Origin: Methylomusa anaerophila | GTDB taxonomy: Bacteria > Bacillota > Negativicutes > Sporomusales > Sporomusaceae | Reading direction: 5' to 3' | Assembly: GCF_003966895.1 (NCBI RefSeq) | Contig: NZ_AP018449.1 | Coordinates: 4,357,501 to 4,421,500 of the forward strand | Length of the DNA stretch: 64,000 bases | Program-made: the position numbers and the translations under genes | Shown here: positions 46,728 to 56,420 of the stretch, piece by piece | How positions within the stretch are numbered: the stretch's first letter is position 1 | Layout: each line of letters begins with the position of its first letter | Notes under the pieces: model-generated | The model's database searches: none | The model's input: the letters and a program-made list of their open reading frames with translations, nothing else | Told to the model about the DNA's origin: nothing

Positions 46728-47552
46728 TCACTTCTGGCAATTTGGGCAATAGTGCGTCCCCCTGCCGGCGACTTCCTTTCTGGCGATCATGCTTCCACAC
46801 TTTCGACAAGGTTGATTGGCCCTGCCGTAAACGTAAAGATACTGCTGATGACTGCCGCTATGCCCTTCGCCATCCCGGTAGTCCCGGAATGTGGTGCCCC
46901 CATGTTCGATTCCGTCGGCAATCACCCTATTGATCGCAGAGTAAAGCCGTTCAACCTCATTTTTATTTAAAGAACTGGCAATTCGTTCGGGATCAACTCC
47001 TGCGATAGCCAGAGATTCGTCGGCGTATATATTGCCTAATCCGCCGATAAGCTGCTGATTTAATAGCAAGGACTTAATTTTAGCTTTCCGCTTCGCAAGA
47101 AGACTTTCCAGGTAATCCAGAGTGAATTCCGGTGACAAAGGCTCAGGCCCCATGGATGTCAATCCTGAAATGCGGCAAATTTCCTGGGACGGTAAAACGT
47201 ATAATGTTCCCAAAGTGCGGCTGTCTGCATATAACAAGGCATCACTGTTATCAAAGAAAAAAGCAACATGGGTATATTTATCATGTTCTGTACCAGGTGT
47301 CACGTAATATAATCGGCCTGTCATCCTAAGGTGAATAACTATGACTATATTATTGTCCAAATAAAACAGCAAGTATTTCCCCCGGCGATCAAGCCCGGCA
47401 ATAGTACGGCCCATAATTAACGCCTGGAATTCATGGGGGGATGGCCATTTAATTAAACGGGATAGTCCGATATCTACGCGCATAATTTTCCTTCCACGCA
47501 CTCTATCGGCAAGGGTACGGCGGATAGTCTCCACCTCAGGCATTTCCGGCAT
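46728..47552 (-). CDS. mutM: Formamidopyrimidine-DNA glycosylase
   Basis: 274 residues from ATG 47552 with AAGGAGTG upstream; this gives the family start MPEMPEVETIRR, so removal of Met exposes the catalytic Pro2. Other landmarks are LDRRGKYLLFYLD (with the conserved Lys), QQLIGGLGNIYADESLAIAG and the C-terminal zinc finger CRKCGSMIARKEVAGRGTHY with Cys pairs. It removes oxidised purines from DNA. The polA stop lies 11 bp upstream. Confidence 0.95.
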   Translation of the reverse strand: MPEMPEVETIRRTLADRVRGRKIMRVDIGLSRLIKWPSPHEFQALIMGRTIAGLDRRGKYLLFYLDNNIVIVIHLRMTGRLYYVTPGTEHDKYTHVAFFFDNSDALLYADSRTLGTLYVLPSQEICRISGLTSMGPEPLSPEFTLDYLESLLAKRKAKIKSLLLNQQLIGGLGNIYADESLAIAGVDPERIASSLNKNEVERLYSAINRVIADGIEHGGTTFRDYRDGEGHSGSHQQYLYVYGRANQPCRKCGSMIARKEVAGRGTHYCPNCQK

Positions 47553-47563
47553 ATAAACACTCC

Positions 47564-50206
47564 TTATTTGGCTTGTGCCCAATTCTTCCCGATCTTTATA
47601 TCGGCAACGAGGGGAACAATCAGTTTTCCTGCCTGCTCCATAGCATGTTTAACAATAGACTGCACCTTTGCCAATTCGGCTTCAGCAACTTCAATCACCA
47701 ATTCATCATGAACCTGCAAAAGCAAGCGACTGCGTAAACCTTCTTCTTTAAGAGCGCAATAGACCTTAATCATAGCAATTTTGATAATGTCGGCAGCAGT
47801 TCCTTGAATTGGGGTATTCATAGCGGTACGTTCTGCAAAAGACCGTTGGTTAAAATTGCTGCTATTGATATCCGGCAAGTAGCGCCGCCGTCCAAACATA
47901 GTAGTAACATAGCCATTTTGGCGGGCATTAGCAACCAAAGCCTCAATATAATTTTTTACGCCCCGGTATCGGTTGAAATAACTATCAATATAGAACCCCG
48001 CTTCTTTTCGGCTCACACCAATATCCCGAGCGAGCCCGTAGTCGCTGATCCCGTAAACAATACCGAAATTGACAGCTTTGGCTCTTGCTCTCATTTCCGG
48101 AGTTACATCGGACATATTCACACCAAATACTTCCGCTGCCGTACGTGTATGAATATCCTGATTATTGCGAAATGCCTCGACCAGGCTGTCATCCCCGGCC
48201 ATGTGGGCCAAAATTCTGAGTTCGATCTGCGAATAGTCGGCTGACATTAAGTAGGAGTACCCTTCACCGGGAACAAATAATTCACGTATTTTCCGACCGA
48301 TTTCAGTACGAATGGGGATATTCTGCAGATTTGGCTCAGAACTGCTTAGCCGTCCGGTTGCAGTCACCGTTTGGTTGAAAGAAGTATGTATTCTTCCTGT
48401 TTGTTGATCAATGAGCGGCAGCATGCCGTCAAGATAGGTTGATTTCAGCTTCGTTAATGTACGGTATTCCAGCAGCTTGTCCACCAGTGGATGTTGCCCG
48501 GCTAGTTTTTCCAGTACTTCAGCGTCAGTGGAATATCCTGTCTTCGTCTTTTTGATAACAGGAAGTTTAATCTTTTCAAATAAAATAACTCCCAGCTGTT
48601 TAGTCGAATTAACATTGAACTCCGCCTCCGCCAACCGGTAAATTTCTCCCAGCAGATTTTCAATTTTAATGTTAATCTCTTCCGCCATGCGCATTAAGTA
48701 GCCTCTGTCTACTTTGATACCGCTAAGTTCCATTGATGATAATACCTCAACCAGCGGCAATTCAATATCCAGATAAAGTTTAAGAAGACCGGTCTGAGAT
48801 AGTTTGCTTTCCAGTGCAGATTTAAAATGGTCAATGATTTTACTTGCCCAACCGGCATACTCCGGCGTTTCTTCCCGTGATATATTGTACCGGCATTGCG
48901 ACACCATATATTTTTCCGCTAACTCCGCCAATGGATACGTAGCAGCAGTGGGGTCAAGAAGATACGCGGCCAACACGCTGTCAAAGGCGATACCGCGAAT
49001 GTCGAATCCATTGGCGTAACAGGCATTCAATAGTTTTTTCGCATCATGAGTATATTTTAAAATGCTATTATCAGCCAATAATCCAGTTAAATTTTCCCAG
49101 CCATCGCACCTTGCAGAAAAATATACTGTTTTATTCAGGATAGTTACTGACAAACCTTCCAGTTTAGTTGAAGGAAGATGACCGGTAGTGAGCGCATAAC
49201 AGGCAAGGTATCCTGCCTTCTTAGCCAAAGCAATGATTTCTTTTGCTGTCTCAGAGTTATTTACTCTTTCGACCTGGGGCAGTTCGCAAACTTCTTCTGC
49301 GACAGGGTCGGCATTTCTTCTATCTGCTCCTGCTGCTCCCGGCAAAATAGTATCAATTTTGGCCAGCAAACTCTTAAATTCAAATTTCAGGAATAAATCC
49401 CGAAGCATTTTGCTGTCTGGAGTAATCTTATAGTTACCGACAGTAAATTCCAAAGGCATGTCCCGCACAATTGTAGCCAGTTTTTTCGATAGTATGGCCT
49501 GGTCAACGTTGCAACGCAGCGCTTCCTGCACTCTTTTCCCGGCTACATTGTCGATGTTCTCAAGTATTTTTTCCAATGAGCCAAATTCATTAAGCAATTT
49601 ACAGGCCGTTTTTTCACCTATTCCCGGAACGCCTGGAATATTATCCGACTTATCACCCATCAGACCCTTTAAATCAATTAATTGTTCGGGAGACAAGCCG
49701 TATTTATCTTTTAGGGCAGCGGTATCAAATACATCCAGGTCGGATATGCCCTTTTTGGTAAGCAAAACTTTTATATTGGGTTGAATAAGCTGCAGCGCAT
49801 CACGGTCACCGGTAACAATAAACACATCCAGGCCTTCATCTTCCGCTTTGGCCGCCAAGGTACCGATAATATCGTCCGCTTCATAACCCGCTTCTTCCAT
49901 CGTCGCAATACCAAAGGCCTGACAAAGCTCCCTAACAAGTGGAAACTGCTCCGCAAGCTCAGGCGGAGTTGCCTGGCGGTTAGCTTTATACCGGTCATAG
50001 GACTCGTTGCGGAAGGTTATGCGCCCTTTATCGAAAGCCACTACCAAGTAGTCAGGCCTATATTCTGCCAATAGTTTGACCAGCATTGTAGTAAATCCAT
50101 AAACTGCATTGGTATAAATGCCGGTGGCGGTACGAAGCATCGGCAACGCATGAAAAGCCCTGTGCACTAAACTACTGCCATCGATAATTATAAACTTTTG
50201 GGACAT
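47564..50206 (-). CDS. polA: DNA polymerase I
   Basis: 880 residues. The N-terminal 5'-3' exonuclease is complete (IIDGSSLVHRAFHALP, GYEADDIIGTLAAKA, IVTGDRDALQLI, LKGLMGDKSDNIPGVPGIGE). The middle 3'-5' exonuclease fold lacks its acidic residues, as in Bacillus relatives, so proofreading is probably absent. The C-terminal polymerase is intact (SADYSQIELRILAHMAGD, RAKAVNFGIVYGISDYGLA, LLQVHDELVIEV). It fills gaps in repair and removes RNA primers. ATG is preceded by AAGGTGGTG. Confidence 0.96.
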   Translation of the reverse strand: MSQKFIIIDGSSLVHRAFHALPMLRTATGIYTNAVYGFTTMLVKLLAEYRPDYLVVAFDKGRITFRNESYDRYKANRQATPPELAEQFPLVRELCQAFGIATMEEAGYEADDIIGTLAAKAEDEGLDVFIVTGDRDALQLIQPNIKVLLTKKGISDLDVFDTAALKDKYGLSPEQLIDLKGLMGDKSDNIPGVPGIGEKTACKLLNEFGSLEKILENIDNVAGKRVQEALRCNVDQAILSKKLATIVRDMPLEFTVGNYKITPDSKMLRDLFLKFEFKSLLAKIDTILPGAAGADRRNADPVAEEVCELPQVERVNNSETAKEIIALAKKAGYLACYALTTGHLPSTKLEGLSVTILNKTVYFSARCDGWENLTGLLADNSILKYTHDAKKLLNACYANGFDIRGIAFDSVLAAYLLDPTAATYPLAELAEKYMVSQCRYNISREETPEYAGWASKIIDHFKSALESKLSQTGLLKLYLDIELPLVEVLSSMELSGIKVDRGYLMRMAEEINIKIENLLGEIYRLAEAEFNVNSTKQLGVILFEKIKLPVIKKTKTGYSTDAEVLEKLAGQHPLVDKLLEYRTLTKLKSTYLDGMLPLIDQQTGRIHTSFNQTVTATGRLSSSEPNLQNIPIRTEIGRKIRELFVPGEGYSYLMSADYSQIELRILAHMAGDDSLVEAFRNNQDIHTRTAAEVFGVNMSDVTPEMRARAKAVNFGIVYGISDYGLARDIGVSRKEAGFYIDSYFNRYRGVKNYIEALVANARQNGYVTTMFGRRRYLPDINSSNFNQRSFAERTAMNTPIQGTAADIIKIAMIKVYCALKEEGLRSRLLLQVHDELVIEVAEAELAKVQSIVKHAMEQAGKLIVPLVADIKIGKNWAQAK

Positions 50207-50325
50207 TGGCCCACCACCTTATGTGTTTTTCTTTAATCTAAACTTTTATTAGCTGTTTAAACCAAAATCCCTTCCTATTTTATTATTTAGTTGGTACTCT
50301 TATGTAAGAATTGAGTATATAAACG

Positions 50326-50354
50326 AAGCAAAGCCGCAGTTGACGGCTTTGCTT
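50326..50354 (-). terminator. Probable terminator after the L,D-transpeptidase gene
   Basis: Perfect 11-bp stem AAGCAAAGCCG / CGGCTTTGCTT with a 7-base loop, 14 bases past the stop at 50368. The downstream T-run is weak. Confidence 0.6.
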
Positions 50355-50367
50355 ATTACTTATTGTA

Positions 50368-51600
50368 TTATGGCGCCGGATAGGTTAACTCGATGGTATT
50401 CGCCGGTTCGTTCCAATATACGTGGACATTATAAAACTCATTGATATTAGTGAGATAAACGTAAGGTTCAGACCCGATGAGTTTGATAGGAACTTGCCGC
50501 ATTTCTTTTTTGCCAATAAGCAAGAAAATCTGTTTGCTTAAATCCCAGTTTGATGAATACCCTAATATATCAGCCAATGCGCCGGCTGATACAGCAAGTG
50601 CGCCGTCGATCTTTTTTACTTTAAGATCAATTTGCTTATTATTAAGATGAACAGCCAATTTAGAAAACGTCCAACAGTTGTCTTCACTATGCCATACTGA
50701 ATAACCATCAAGCAGTACCTCAGCATTAGCCTCAGACACATATATTATTTTCCCGTTAATAACTCCGGGAAAGGATCTTGTTCCAACTTGTATTGTCTTA
50801 GTTGGATCATCCCATGTTATCGACATTCTTAAATACTCTGCGATAGATGAAATCGGAATATACCGGGTACCTTCAACAGCGATACCCTTTTCTCTGAGTG
50901 TCTGATCATTTATTACCACCGAGAATAATCTCGCAACCACAGCAGCCTTATCTGTAGATTCGTCAATTACTTTGGGCAGGATTTCGTTAGATACGAAACC
51001 GTTTAGGTGATAAAGACCGAGTTGCCTTCTGATGTCCGCGTTTGTTACGATGCTGCCAAGATGATAAATATCAGGATATATGCGTACTACCGCCTGTCCT
51101 TGATTATCTATTTTAACCTTAACCCGATCATAGGTCACTTTGACCGGAGTCCCATAATCTACTAATTCAAATAATTCCTCCACATCGGGTTCATACATGC
51201 GTATACACCCGTTAGAAACTGCCGATCCAATCGACCAGGGCGCGTTTGTACCATGAATACCATAAGTAGTGGACCATATTCCCAGCCACCTATATCCCAA
51301 AGGGTTTTCAGGCCCTGACGGCACTACTCTTCCATTTTGATCTGGAGGATACCAATCTGGGTTCACTTCTTTGCTAATAATTGAATAATTACCCAGCGGC
51401 GTAGGAGTTGTTGATTTTCCCACAGCAACAGGATATTCCTTAAATAGTTGATCAGCGGAATAAAGCTCAAGCGTGCGGCTGGGAACATTAATGACGATAC
51501 CTGGAGAAACTACCGCCGCCGGGGTTTGCTTCGCCAAGCTGAAAGTAACTGGTGAAAACAATAAGACAATAGTAAAAATAATAATCCTAATCAGTGGCAA
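50368..51600 (-). CDS. Secreted L,D-transpeptidase with copper-amine-oxidase-like domain
   Basis: 410 residues, starting with TTG behind GAAGGGA. A signal peptide (IIIFTIVLLFSPVTFSLA) is followed by a YkuD domain with the catalytic pattern IHGTNAPWSIGSAVSNGCIR (His then Ser-x-Gly-Cys-Ile-Arg). From about residue 230 there are two copper-amine-oxidase N-terminal-like segments (GIAVEGTRYIPISSIAEYLR), common in Firmicute wall proteins. It cross-links peptidoglycan or attaches proteins outside the cell. Confidence 0.92.
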   Translation of the reverse strand: MPLIRIIIFTIVLLFSPVTFSLAKQTPAAVVSPGIVINVPSRTLELYSADQLFKEYPVAVGKSTTPTPLGNYSIISKEVNPDWYPPDQNGRVVPSGPENPLGYRWLGIWSTTYGIHGTNAPWSIGSAVSNGCIRMYEPDVEELFELVDYGTPVKVTYDRVKVKIDNQGQAVVRIYPDIYHLGSIVTNADIRRQLGLYHLNGFVSNEILPKVIDESTDKAAVVARLFSVVINDQTLREKGIAVEGTRYIPISSIAEYLRMSITWDDPTKTIQVGTRSFPGVINGKIIYVSEANAEVLLDGYSVWHSEDNCWTFSKLAVHLNNKQIDLKVKKIDGALAVSAGALADILGYSSNWDLSKQIFLLIGKKEMRQVPIKLIGSEPYVYLTNINEFYNVHVYWNEPANTIELTYPAP

Positions 51601-51729
51601 GTGTATCCCTTCTTCACTTTAGTATAGTATAACAATAAGTTATATGAAGGGACACCTGATGTGTATACCTTACACCAAGAAAATTTGTGTTTCATTGAAA
51701 TACCTCGGATCATTTTGCGCAAGTGTCAG

Positions 51730-52881
51730 TTACTGAAGATTCAATATTTGTTGATGGACCACTTGTAAGTGCCGGCGGCGATCATTAACAATTGGCAAGT
51801 AGATGTGAACCTTGGTCCCACTCTTTTTCCCGCTATTTGATGAGTTGATATTAATAAACCCGCCATGCTCACTTACGATGCGGTGGGCCACAGGCAAGCC
51901 AAGACCCATGTGATCGAGCTTGGTAGTATAAAATGGCTCAAATACTCGCGGCAAAATTTCCGGAGTTACTCCCGGTCCGCTATCGGTAATGGCAATTACT
52001 AACATATTTAATTCGGCATTAAGCCAGGTGCGCACCAATAATATCCCTTCGTCCGGCATTGCTTCTATAGCATTCTGCATCACGTTTACCAACGATTGTT
52101 TAATTAAATTACTGTCAATATTAAGAGGGGGCAAGGTTTCTGTTAATTGTTTGTCAATCGCAATTTTTTCGCCGCCCATCTGCTTAAAAGTAAGCAGCAA
52201 GGCTTCTTCAATAACTCGATTGACATTAACTCCCTCTTCTTTGCAAATCGGGGGCTTTGCAAACATTATAAGCTCTTTGACTACATTGTTGATGCAAGAT
52301 ACCTCGTCCAACATCATTTCAAGCACTTGTCTGTTTACTGTATACTGGTCGCCTTCCAATCGGCTTAGCATAACCTGTAAGTATCCGCTGATGGTGGTAA
52401 GAGGACTTCGCACATGGTGAGCCACCCCGGCTGCCAGTTCACCGAGAGACATCAGCATTTGGGTTATTTGAATCTGGTTTATTGCGGCTTTCACCGCGGA
52501 AAGATCCTGCATGACAACAATCATGCCGCTGACTTCACCGGCAGAGTCTCTCAGCTTTAGAGTGTCAGCGTGGACATAGACATATTGTTCTTTCACCTTC
52601 ATTTTGAGATTGGCAGTATACAAGTCATCAAAATCCGAAATTCGGAATATCCGCAGAAACTTTTCGCCATAGTGCTTAAACACGTCATCGACTTTTTTCC
52701 CAATCACCTTGGTCCGGTCAATGCAACATATTTTTTCCGCTTCCCGGTTTAAGTTTTTTAGACGTAGATTAGCGTCAACAAGAATAATACCAGTGGTTGT
52801 TTCAAATGAATCTTGAGATTCATCTCCCTGGTGGAAATACACCACATTGTTATTAACAATCGCCTCAGCTACAGACACCAT
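51730..52881 (-). CDS. PAS-domain sensor histidine kinase
   Basis: 383 residues from ATG 52881 with AAAGGAGAGA upstream; an earlier in-frame TTG lies inside that site. It has an N-terminal PAS domain (GIILVDANLRLKNLNREAEK), a dimerisation box with the phosphoacceptor in LAAGVAHHVRSPLTTISGYL and an ATPase with the N, G1 and G2 boxes (NVMQNAIEAMPD, ITDSGPGVTPEILP, GLGLPVAHRIV). There is no membrane segment, so it is cytosolic like sporulation kinases KinA or KinE. The residue after the His is His, not the usual Glu. No response regulator lies beside it. Confidence 0.9.
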   Translation of the reverse strand: MVSVAEAIVNNNVVYFHQGDESQDSFETTTGIILVDANLRLKNLNREAEKICCIDRTKVIGKKVDDVFKHYGEKFLRIFRISDFDDLYTANLKMKVKEQYVYVHADTLKLRDSAGEVSGMIVVMQDLSAVKAAINQIQITQMLMSLGELAAGVAHHVRSPLTTISGYLQVMLSRLEGDQYTVNRQVLEMMLDEVSCINNVVKELIMFAKPPICKEEGVNVNRVIEEALLLTFKQMGGEKIAIDKQLTETLPPLNIDSNLIKQSLVNVMQNAIEAMPDEGILLVRTWLNAELNMLVIAITDSGPGVTPEILPRVFEPFYTTKLDHMGLGLPVAHRIVSEHGGFININSSNSGKKSGTKVHIYLPIVNDRRRHLQVVHQQILNLQ

Positions 52882-53293
52882 TTCTCTCTCCTTTTTCAAT
52901 TGCTATTCAATTCGTGAAGTAATCATTCTTGTAAAATATTGTATTTCCTGCTAATTTAGTCCAATTACTTTTCGTAAAATTACGACAATTATTTAAAAAT
53001 TATATTGTAATAATGTCGAAATAAGACTTACGCATTCTGTTAACATCGGTAACTCCTGACTTTATCCATAAACATTATTTCGACATATTAGATATGGATA
53101 AGAATTAATTTACATATTTAGCATTCCATGAATTTCCATTAATTCCCACAGACCACTCTTTAATTCCATTTATTTGTAATTAATACCATATATTTACATT
53201 CGATATCTTGATTTTACAAGGCTTATATAGGCATGAGGTGATGGAAGGCCTTATAATAGATACTTGCCAAATTATGTTCATGCCCCATTATCC
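52882..53293. other. AT-rich intergenic stretch with inverted repeats
   Basis: No gene is visible. Arms TGTCGAAATAA (53014-53024) and TTATTTCGACA (53075-53085) form an 11-bp inverted repeat. The stretch is very AT-rich and probably holds the promoters of the kinase and the permease. Confidence 0.45.
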
Positions 53294-53331
53294 ATTGTCC
53301 TATAATTTATAGTAAAATAAATTAGGACAAT
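53294..53331. promoter_or_regulatory. Inverted repeat upstream of the TauE permease
   Basis: Arms ATTGTCCTA (53294-53302) and TAGGACAAT (53323-53331), with AT-rich sequence between them. Its position 65 bp upstream of the permease ATG suits an operator. The regulator is unknown. Confidence 0.5.
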
Positions 53332-53395
53332 AGTAAAATTGCCGAAACGGGCAGATAATACAATGCACCGCGAATATACGCCGGGAGGGAATATC

Positions 53396-54154
53396 ATGTT
53401 GCTAACCCTGTTATTATTTCTATTAGGTCTAAGTGTCGGCGCAGTCGGTACCTTAATCGGCGTCGGCGGCGGATTCATTCTGGTGCCTGTATTTTTGCTG
53501 GCGCTGCATTACTCGCCGCAGCACGCTGTCGGCACCTCGCTGGCTATTGTTTTATTGAATGCTGTATCCGGGACAATCAGTTATATCAAACAAAAAAAAG
53601 TATATTATGACGCCGCTATCCGGTTTAGTCTCGCAACCCTGCCGGGAGCCGTGCTTGGCAGTTATACGGCCCATAATTTCACCAGCCGCGGTTTTTATAT
53701 CAGTTTCGGTATTTTTTTGATTACTATTTCAATTTTGCTTTATTTACAATCCAAACATAAACCGGAACCTTCAGCTTCTGATCTGATTCCCTTTGAATAT
53801 AACCGCTTGCTGGGAACATTGCTTAGTGTACTGGTCGGCTTTCTCTCCAGCACTTTCGGCATCGGCGGCGGTATTGTCCATGTTCCGGCCATGATTGGCT
53901 TACTAGGATTCCCGACGCATATCGCCACCGCCACCTCCCATTTTGTCCTGGCGGTTTCCGCTTTTTTCGGCGTTATATCCCATTATCTTCTCGGCAATAT
54001 CCTGACTGTCCCGGCGCTGGTCATTGGCAGCGGCGCAGTATTCGGCGCCCAGTTGGGCGCTTATATCGCACCGAAAACAAAATCACAGTCGATTAGGCTC
54101 CTGCTTTGCCTGGCCCTATTCATCTTAGGCATGCGGATGATGGTTGGCCAGTAG
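53396..54154 (+). CDS. TauE/SafE-family permease
   Basis: 252 residues from ATG 53396 with GGGAGGG. It has eight or so membrane helices with two matching glycine-rich halves: GAVGTLIGVGGGFILVPVFL and FLSSTFGIGGGIVHVPAMIG. This is the signature repeat of TauE/SafE/YfcA permeases, which move sulfite, sulfoacetate or related anions. The sulfur link fits cysK and the sulfur genes downstream in the window, but the substrate is not proven. It is the only plus-strand gene in this part. Confidence 0.9.
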   Translation: MLLTLLLFLLGLSVGAVGTLIGVGGGFILVPVFLLALHYSPQHAVGTSLAIVLLNAVSGTISYIKQKKVYYDAAIRFSLATLPGAVLGSYTAHNFTSRGFYISFGIFLITISILLYLQSKHKPEPSASDLIPFEYNRLLGTLLSVLVGFLSSTFGIGGGIVHVPAMIGLLGFPTHIATATSHFVLAVSAFFGVISHYLLGNILTVPALVIGSGAVFGAQLGAYIAPKTKSQSIRLLLCLALFILGMRMMVGQ

Positions 54155-54331
54155 CCGGTTATGACCCGTCTGTTAAGTGGCATCCCGCAAACTGAACTCC
54201 GCAGGATGAGACATTCCAATAATGATCGGCTTCAAAGACTTTGGCAATTAACTCATTCCTATCGTCATCTGTACGGACACAACCTCTCTCTTTACTTAAC
54301 TTTTCTTCTCCATCTGCCAATCTCGCCGCAG

Positions 54332-54811
54332 TTAGTTTGCAAATCTTCCGTCATCTTTGGTAACTGAAAGTTTATGCACGTTTTTTTCAAACCAGCCAAT
54401 CTTCCCTCCTTCTCTAACATCAAATTCGGCTACATACGGCTTTATATCCAAAACAGGAGTTTCGTCTATAATATCTACATCCTGGACATGGAGTTTGTTC
54501 TGTTCAACCCTAGTAAGACGCACTACCGAAAAACCGATTGAGTTCGGCCTGCTGGGAGACCGGGTGGCAAAAATACCGTGTGCCTCATTATCCAGAAACG
54601 GGTTCACTAATAAAGCCGACTCCTTTGCCAAATGAAAGTGATAAATCAGAATAAGGTAAGAAAATCCTTCAATATCTTTCAATCCGTCCATGTACTCGGG
54701 GTATATTTCAATGACACCGGCAATGCCTTTGGCCGCAGTTGGTTGAATAGGTGTTCCCTTCGGCTCTTTAAACGGTGATTTAATGATGCCGATTGGCTTG
54801 TAACTGATCAT
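54332..54811 (-). CDS. trmO: tRNA (N6-threonylcarbamoyladenosine37-N6)-methyltransferase
   Basis: 159 residues. The SAM-dependent TsaA/VirR-type beta-barrel is recognised by MISYKPIGIIKSPFKEPKG, FSYLILIYHFH and ATRSPSRPNSIGFSVVRLTR. It adds a methyl group to t6A37 of tRNAs, a small decoding effect. The start is ATG behind AAGGGGGTG. Family assignment is firm; the exact tRNA targets are by analogy to E. coli TrmO. Confidence 0.88.
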   Translation of the reverse strand: MISYKPIGIIKSPFKEPKGTPIQPTAAKGIAGVIEIYPEYMDGLKDIEGFSYLILIYHFHLAKESALLVNPFLDNEAHGIFATRSPSRPNSIGFSVVRLTRVEQNKLHVQDVDIIDETPVLDIKPYVAEFDVREGGKIGWFEKNVHKLSVTKDDGRFAN

Positions 54812-54969
54812 AATACCACCCCCTTAACTAATGTTGGGAGATTGCCTTTAACATACACAACTAACATACACAACCTTTTCCTCAATTATTATATTACCAT
54901 TTTTTTCTGGATTTGTATGCCATTAAGGCATGCTTGGAGAGGATATTCATTATATTCACTGGAAAATAC

Positions 54970-55001
54970 ATAAGCCAGGGTGTCCATAGGACTTACCCTG
55001 G
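54970..55001 (-). terminator. Terminator after the corrinoid-protein gene
   Basis: Stem GCCAGGGT / ACCCTGGC with a longer loop, about 60 bp past the stop at 55063. The T-run is modest. Confidence 0.6.
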
Positions 55002-55062
55002 CCCTTGAATTCATGATAATCAGCCTGAATGCAATATAGTATGGGAAATATGAATGGCAAAA

Positions 55063-55719
55063 TCACGCAGTCGCTCCCACAAGTTTTCTCGCAATCCTTA
55101 CCGCATCGGCAGCGTTGACAGCGTAGGCGTCGGCCCCAATCTTATCAGCGAAGCTCTGGGAAATGGGAGCGCCACCAATGACTACTTTATAGTTTTCTTT
55201 TATATTCTCTTCCTTTAAAATCTGGATAATTGTGTTCATACCCTCCATAGTGGTGGTCATCAGTGTTGCGACGGCAATAATGTCCGCCTTGACTTCTTTG
55301 GCCTTATTAACGAATTCCTGCGGCGGAATATCCCTGCCCAGGTCGATAACTTCAAAACCGGAAGTCTCCAGCATTATTTTTACCAGGTTTTTGCCAATGT
55401 CATGGGTATCTCCTTCCACAACCCCGATTACAATTTTTCGTTTTTCCCCTTGGTCCTCGGATTTGAGATGCAGCTTTAACACATCCAGCCCCGCGTACAT
55501 TGCATCGGAGCACAGTAGGAGTTCCGGAATGAAATACTCCTCTTCCTCAAATAGTTTCCCAGCTCTTTCCATTCCGTCGGAAAGGCCCTGCTCAATGGCC
55601 TCGTAAGCATCAATCTGTTGTGACACAATTTCTTTGGCAATGATTACAGCCTCTTCCTCATTCATATCCACAACAGCATCCGATAGTTTCTTAAATAATT
55701 CTTCCTTTTTTCCCGACAT
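55063..55719 (-). CDS. Corrinoid (cobalamin-binding) methyl-carrier protein
   Basis: 218 residues, the length of MtaC/MtbC/MtgC proteins. An N-terminal helical cap (KLSDAVVDMNEEEAVIIAKE, FEEEEYFIPELLLCSDAMY) precedes the Rossmann domain with the cobalt-ligand motif VEGDTHDIGKNLVKIM (His in Asp-x-His-x-x-Gly) and VIGGAPISQSFADKIGADAY. It carries a methyl group on cob(III)amide between a donor-specific methyltransferase and an acceptor enzyme. AAGGAGG precedes ATG. It is the last gene of the nitrogenase-like cluster. Confidence 0.94.
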   Translation of the reverse strand: MSGKKEELFKKLSDAVVDMNEEEAVIIAKEIVSQQIDAYEAIEQGLSDGMERAGKLFEEEEYFIPELLLCSDAMYAGLDVLKLHLKSEDQGEKRKIVIGVVEGDTHDIGKNLVKIMLETSGFEVIDLGRDIPPQEFVNKAKEVKADIIAVATLMTTTMEGMNTIIQILKEENIKENYKVVIGGAPISQSFADKIGADAYAVNAADAVRIARKLVGATA

Positions 55720-55760
55720 TTCAAATCCTCCTTATATTTTAAAAATACGAAAATTAACAG

Positions 55761-56420
55761 TTAACAAATTCCGAAAAGTTTCTCTTCTATAACTGTAAAA
55801 GGTGAGACATGGATAAAATCGTCTTCGTCCCAAGGACCGTTTACAATCTTGCGAATATAAGCATTATCCCCCTGTACTGTATCATGGCGTAAATTAAGCA
55901 ATTGAGCTATCTGGTGCGATTGCTCCAGATTAACGGCTTCGTCCGCGCAGCCTGTATGGATGAAGAGTACTCTTCGATAACTGTCATACATCCGGGAAAG
56001 AATGCTAAAAGCTTTTTTCTCCCCATACTTGGCAAGAATCCGTTGATGCTCCGAAAGTATATTCTTCTCCGTAATCATCCAGCCGCAGGACAAATAAAAT
56101 GTCCCTCTTTCTTCGTTACTGAAGTGTTCATACTTTTCCCTGGAACCGAGAAGAACGGGAATACAATCATGAACTTTGGGAATGATCAGGGGAGTGGCGG
56201 ATGCTTTTAAATTTTTTGCCGCCCCGCCGCAAAGACCAAAGGTGAGAATAATCTTGGAATAACCCAAGGACCGGTCCAGAATATTCTGCAGTTCCCGGTG
56301 CAGCTTTTTAGGATGCAAATGAAGCCCCATGGAGATGAACTCATATTCTACTTGTCCATCTGGTTGTATAGAAAGCAGTTCCTCCCGCATAACCTCACAG
56401 GCGATAATTTTAACAGTCAT
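55761..56420 (-). CDS. DUF1638 protein of a corrinoid gene cluster
   Basis: 219 residues from ATG 56420, whose ATGA overlaps the stop of the preceding methyltransferase gene. Features are VKIIACEVMREELLSI at the start and conserved Cys in FGLCGGAAKNL and FYLSCGWMITEKN, with a later HTGCADEAV. DUF1638 proteins repeatedly accompany corrinoid proteins and MtaA-type methyltransferases. The conserved cysteines suggest metal or sulfur handling, but no activity is established. It is 42 bp from the corrinoid gene. Confidence 0.85.
   Translation of the reverse strand: MTVKIIACEVMREELLSIQPDGQVEYEFISMGLHLHPKKLHRELQNILDRSLGYSKIILTFGLCGGAAKNLKASATPLIIPKVHDCIPVLLGSREKYEHFSNEERGTFYLSCGWMITEKNILSEHQRILAKYGEKKAFSILSRMYDSYRRVLFIHTGCADEAVNLEQSHQIAQLLNLRHDTVQGDNAYIRKIVNGPWDEDDFIHVSPFTVIEEKLFGIC

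Noticed and set aside
53014..53085. Inverted repeat as a terminator
   Set aside because: The loop is about 50 bases and no T-run follows. Kept only as a possible regulatory site.
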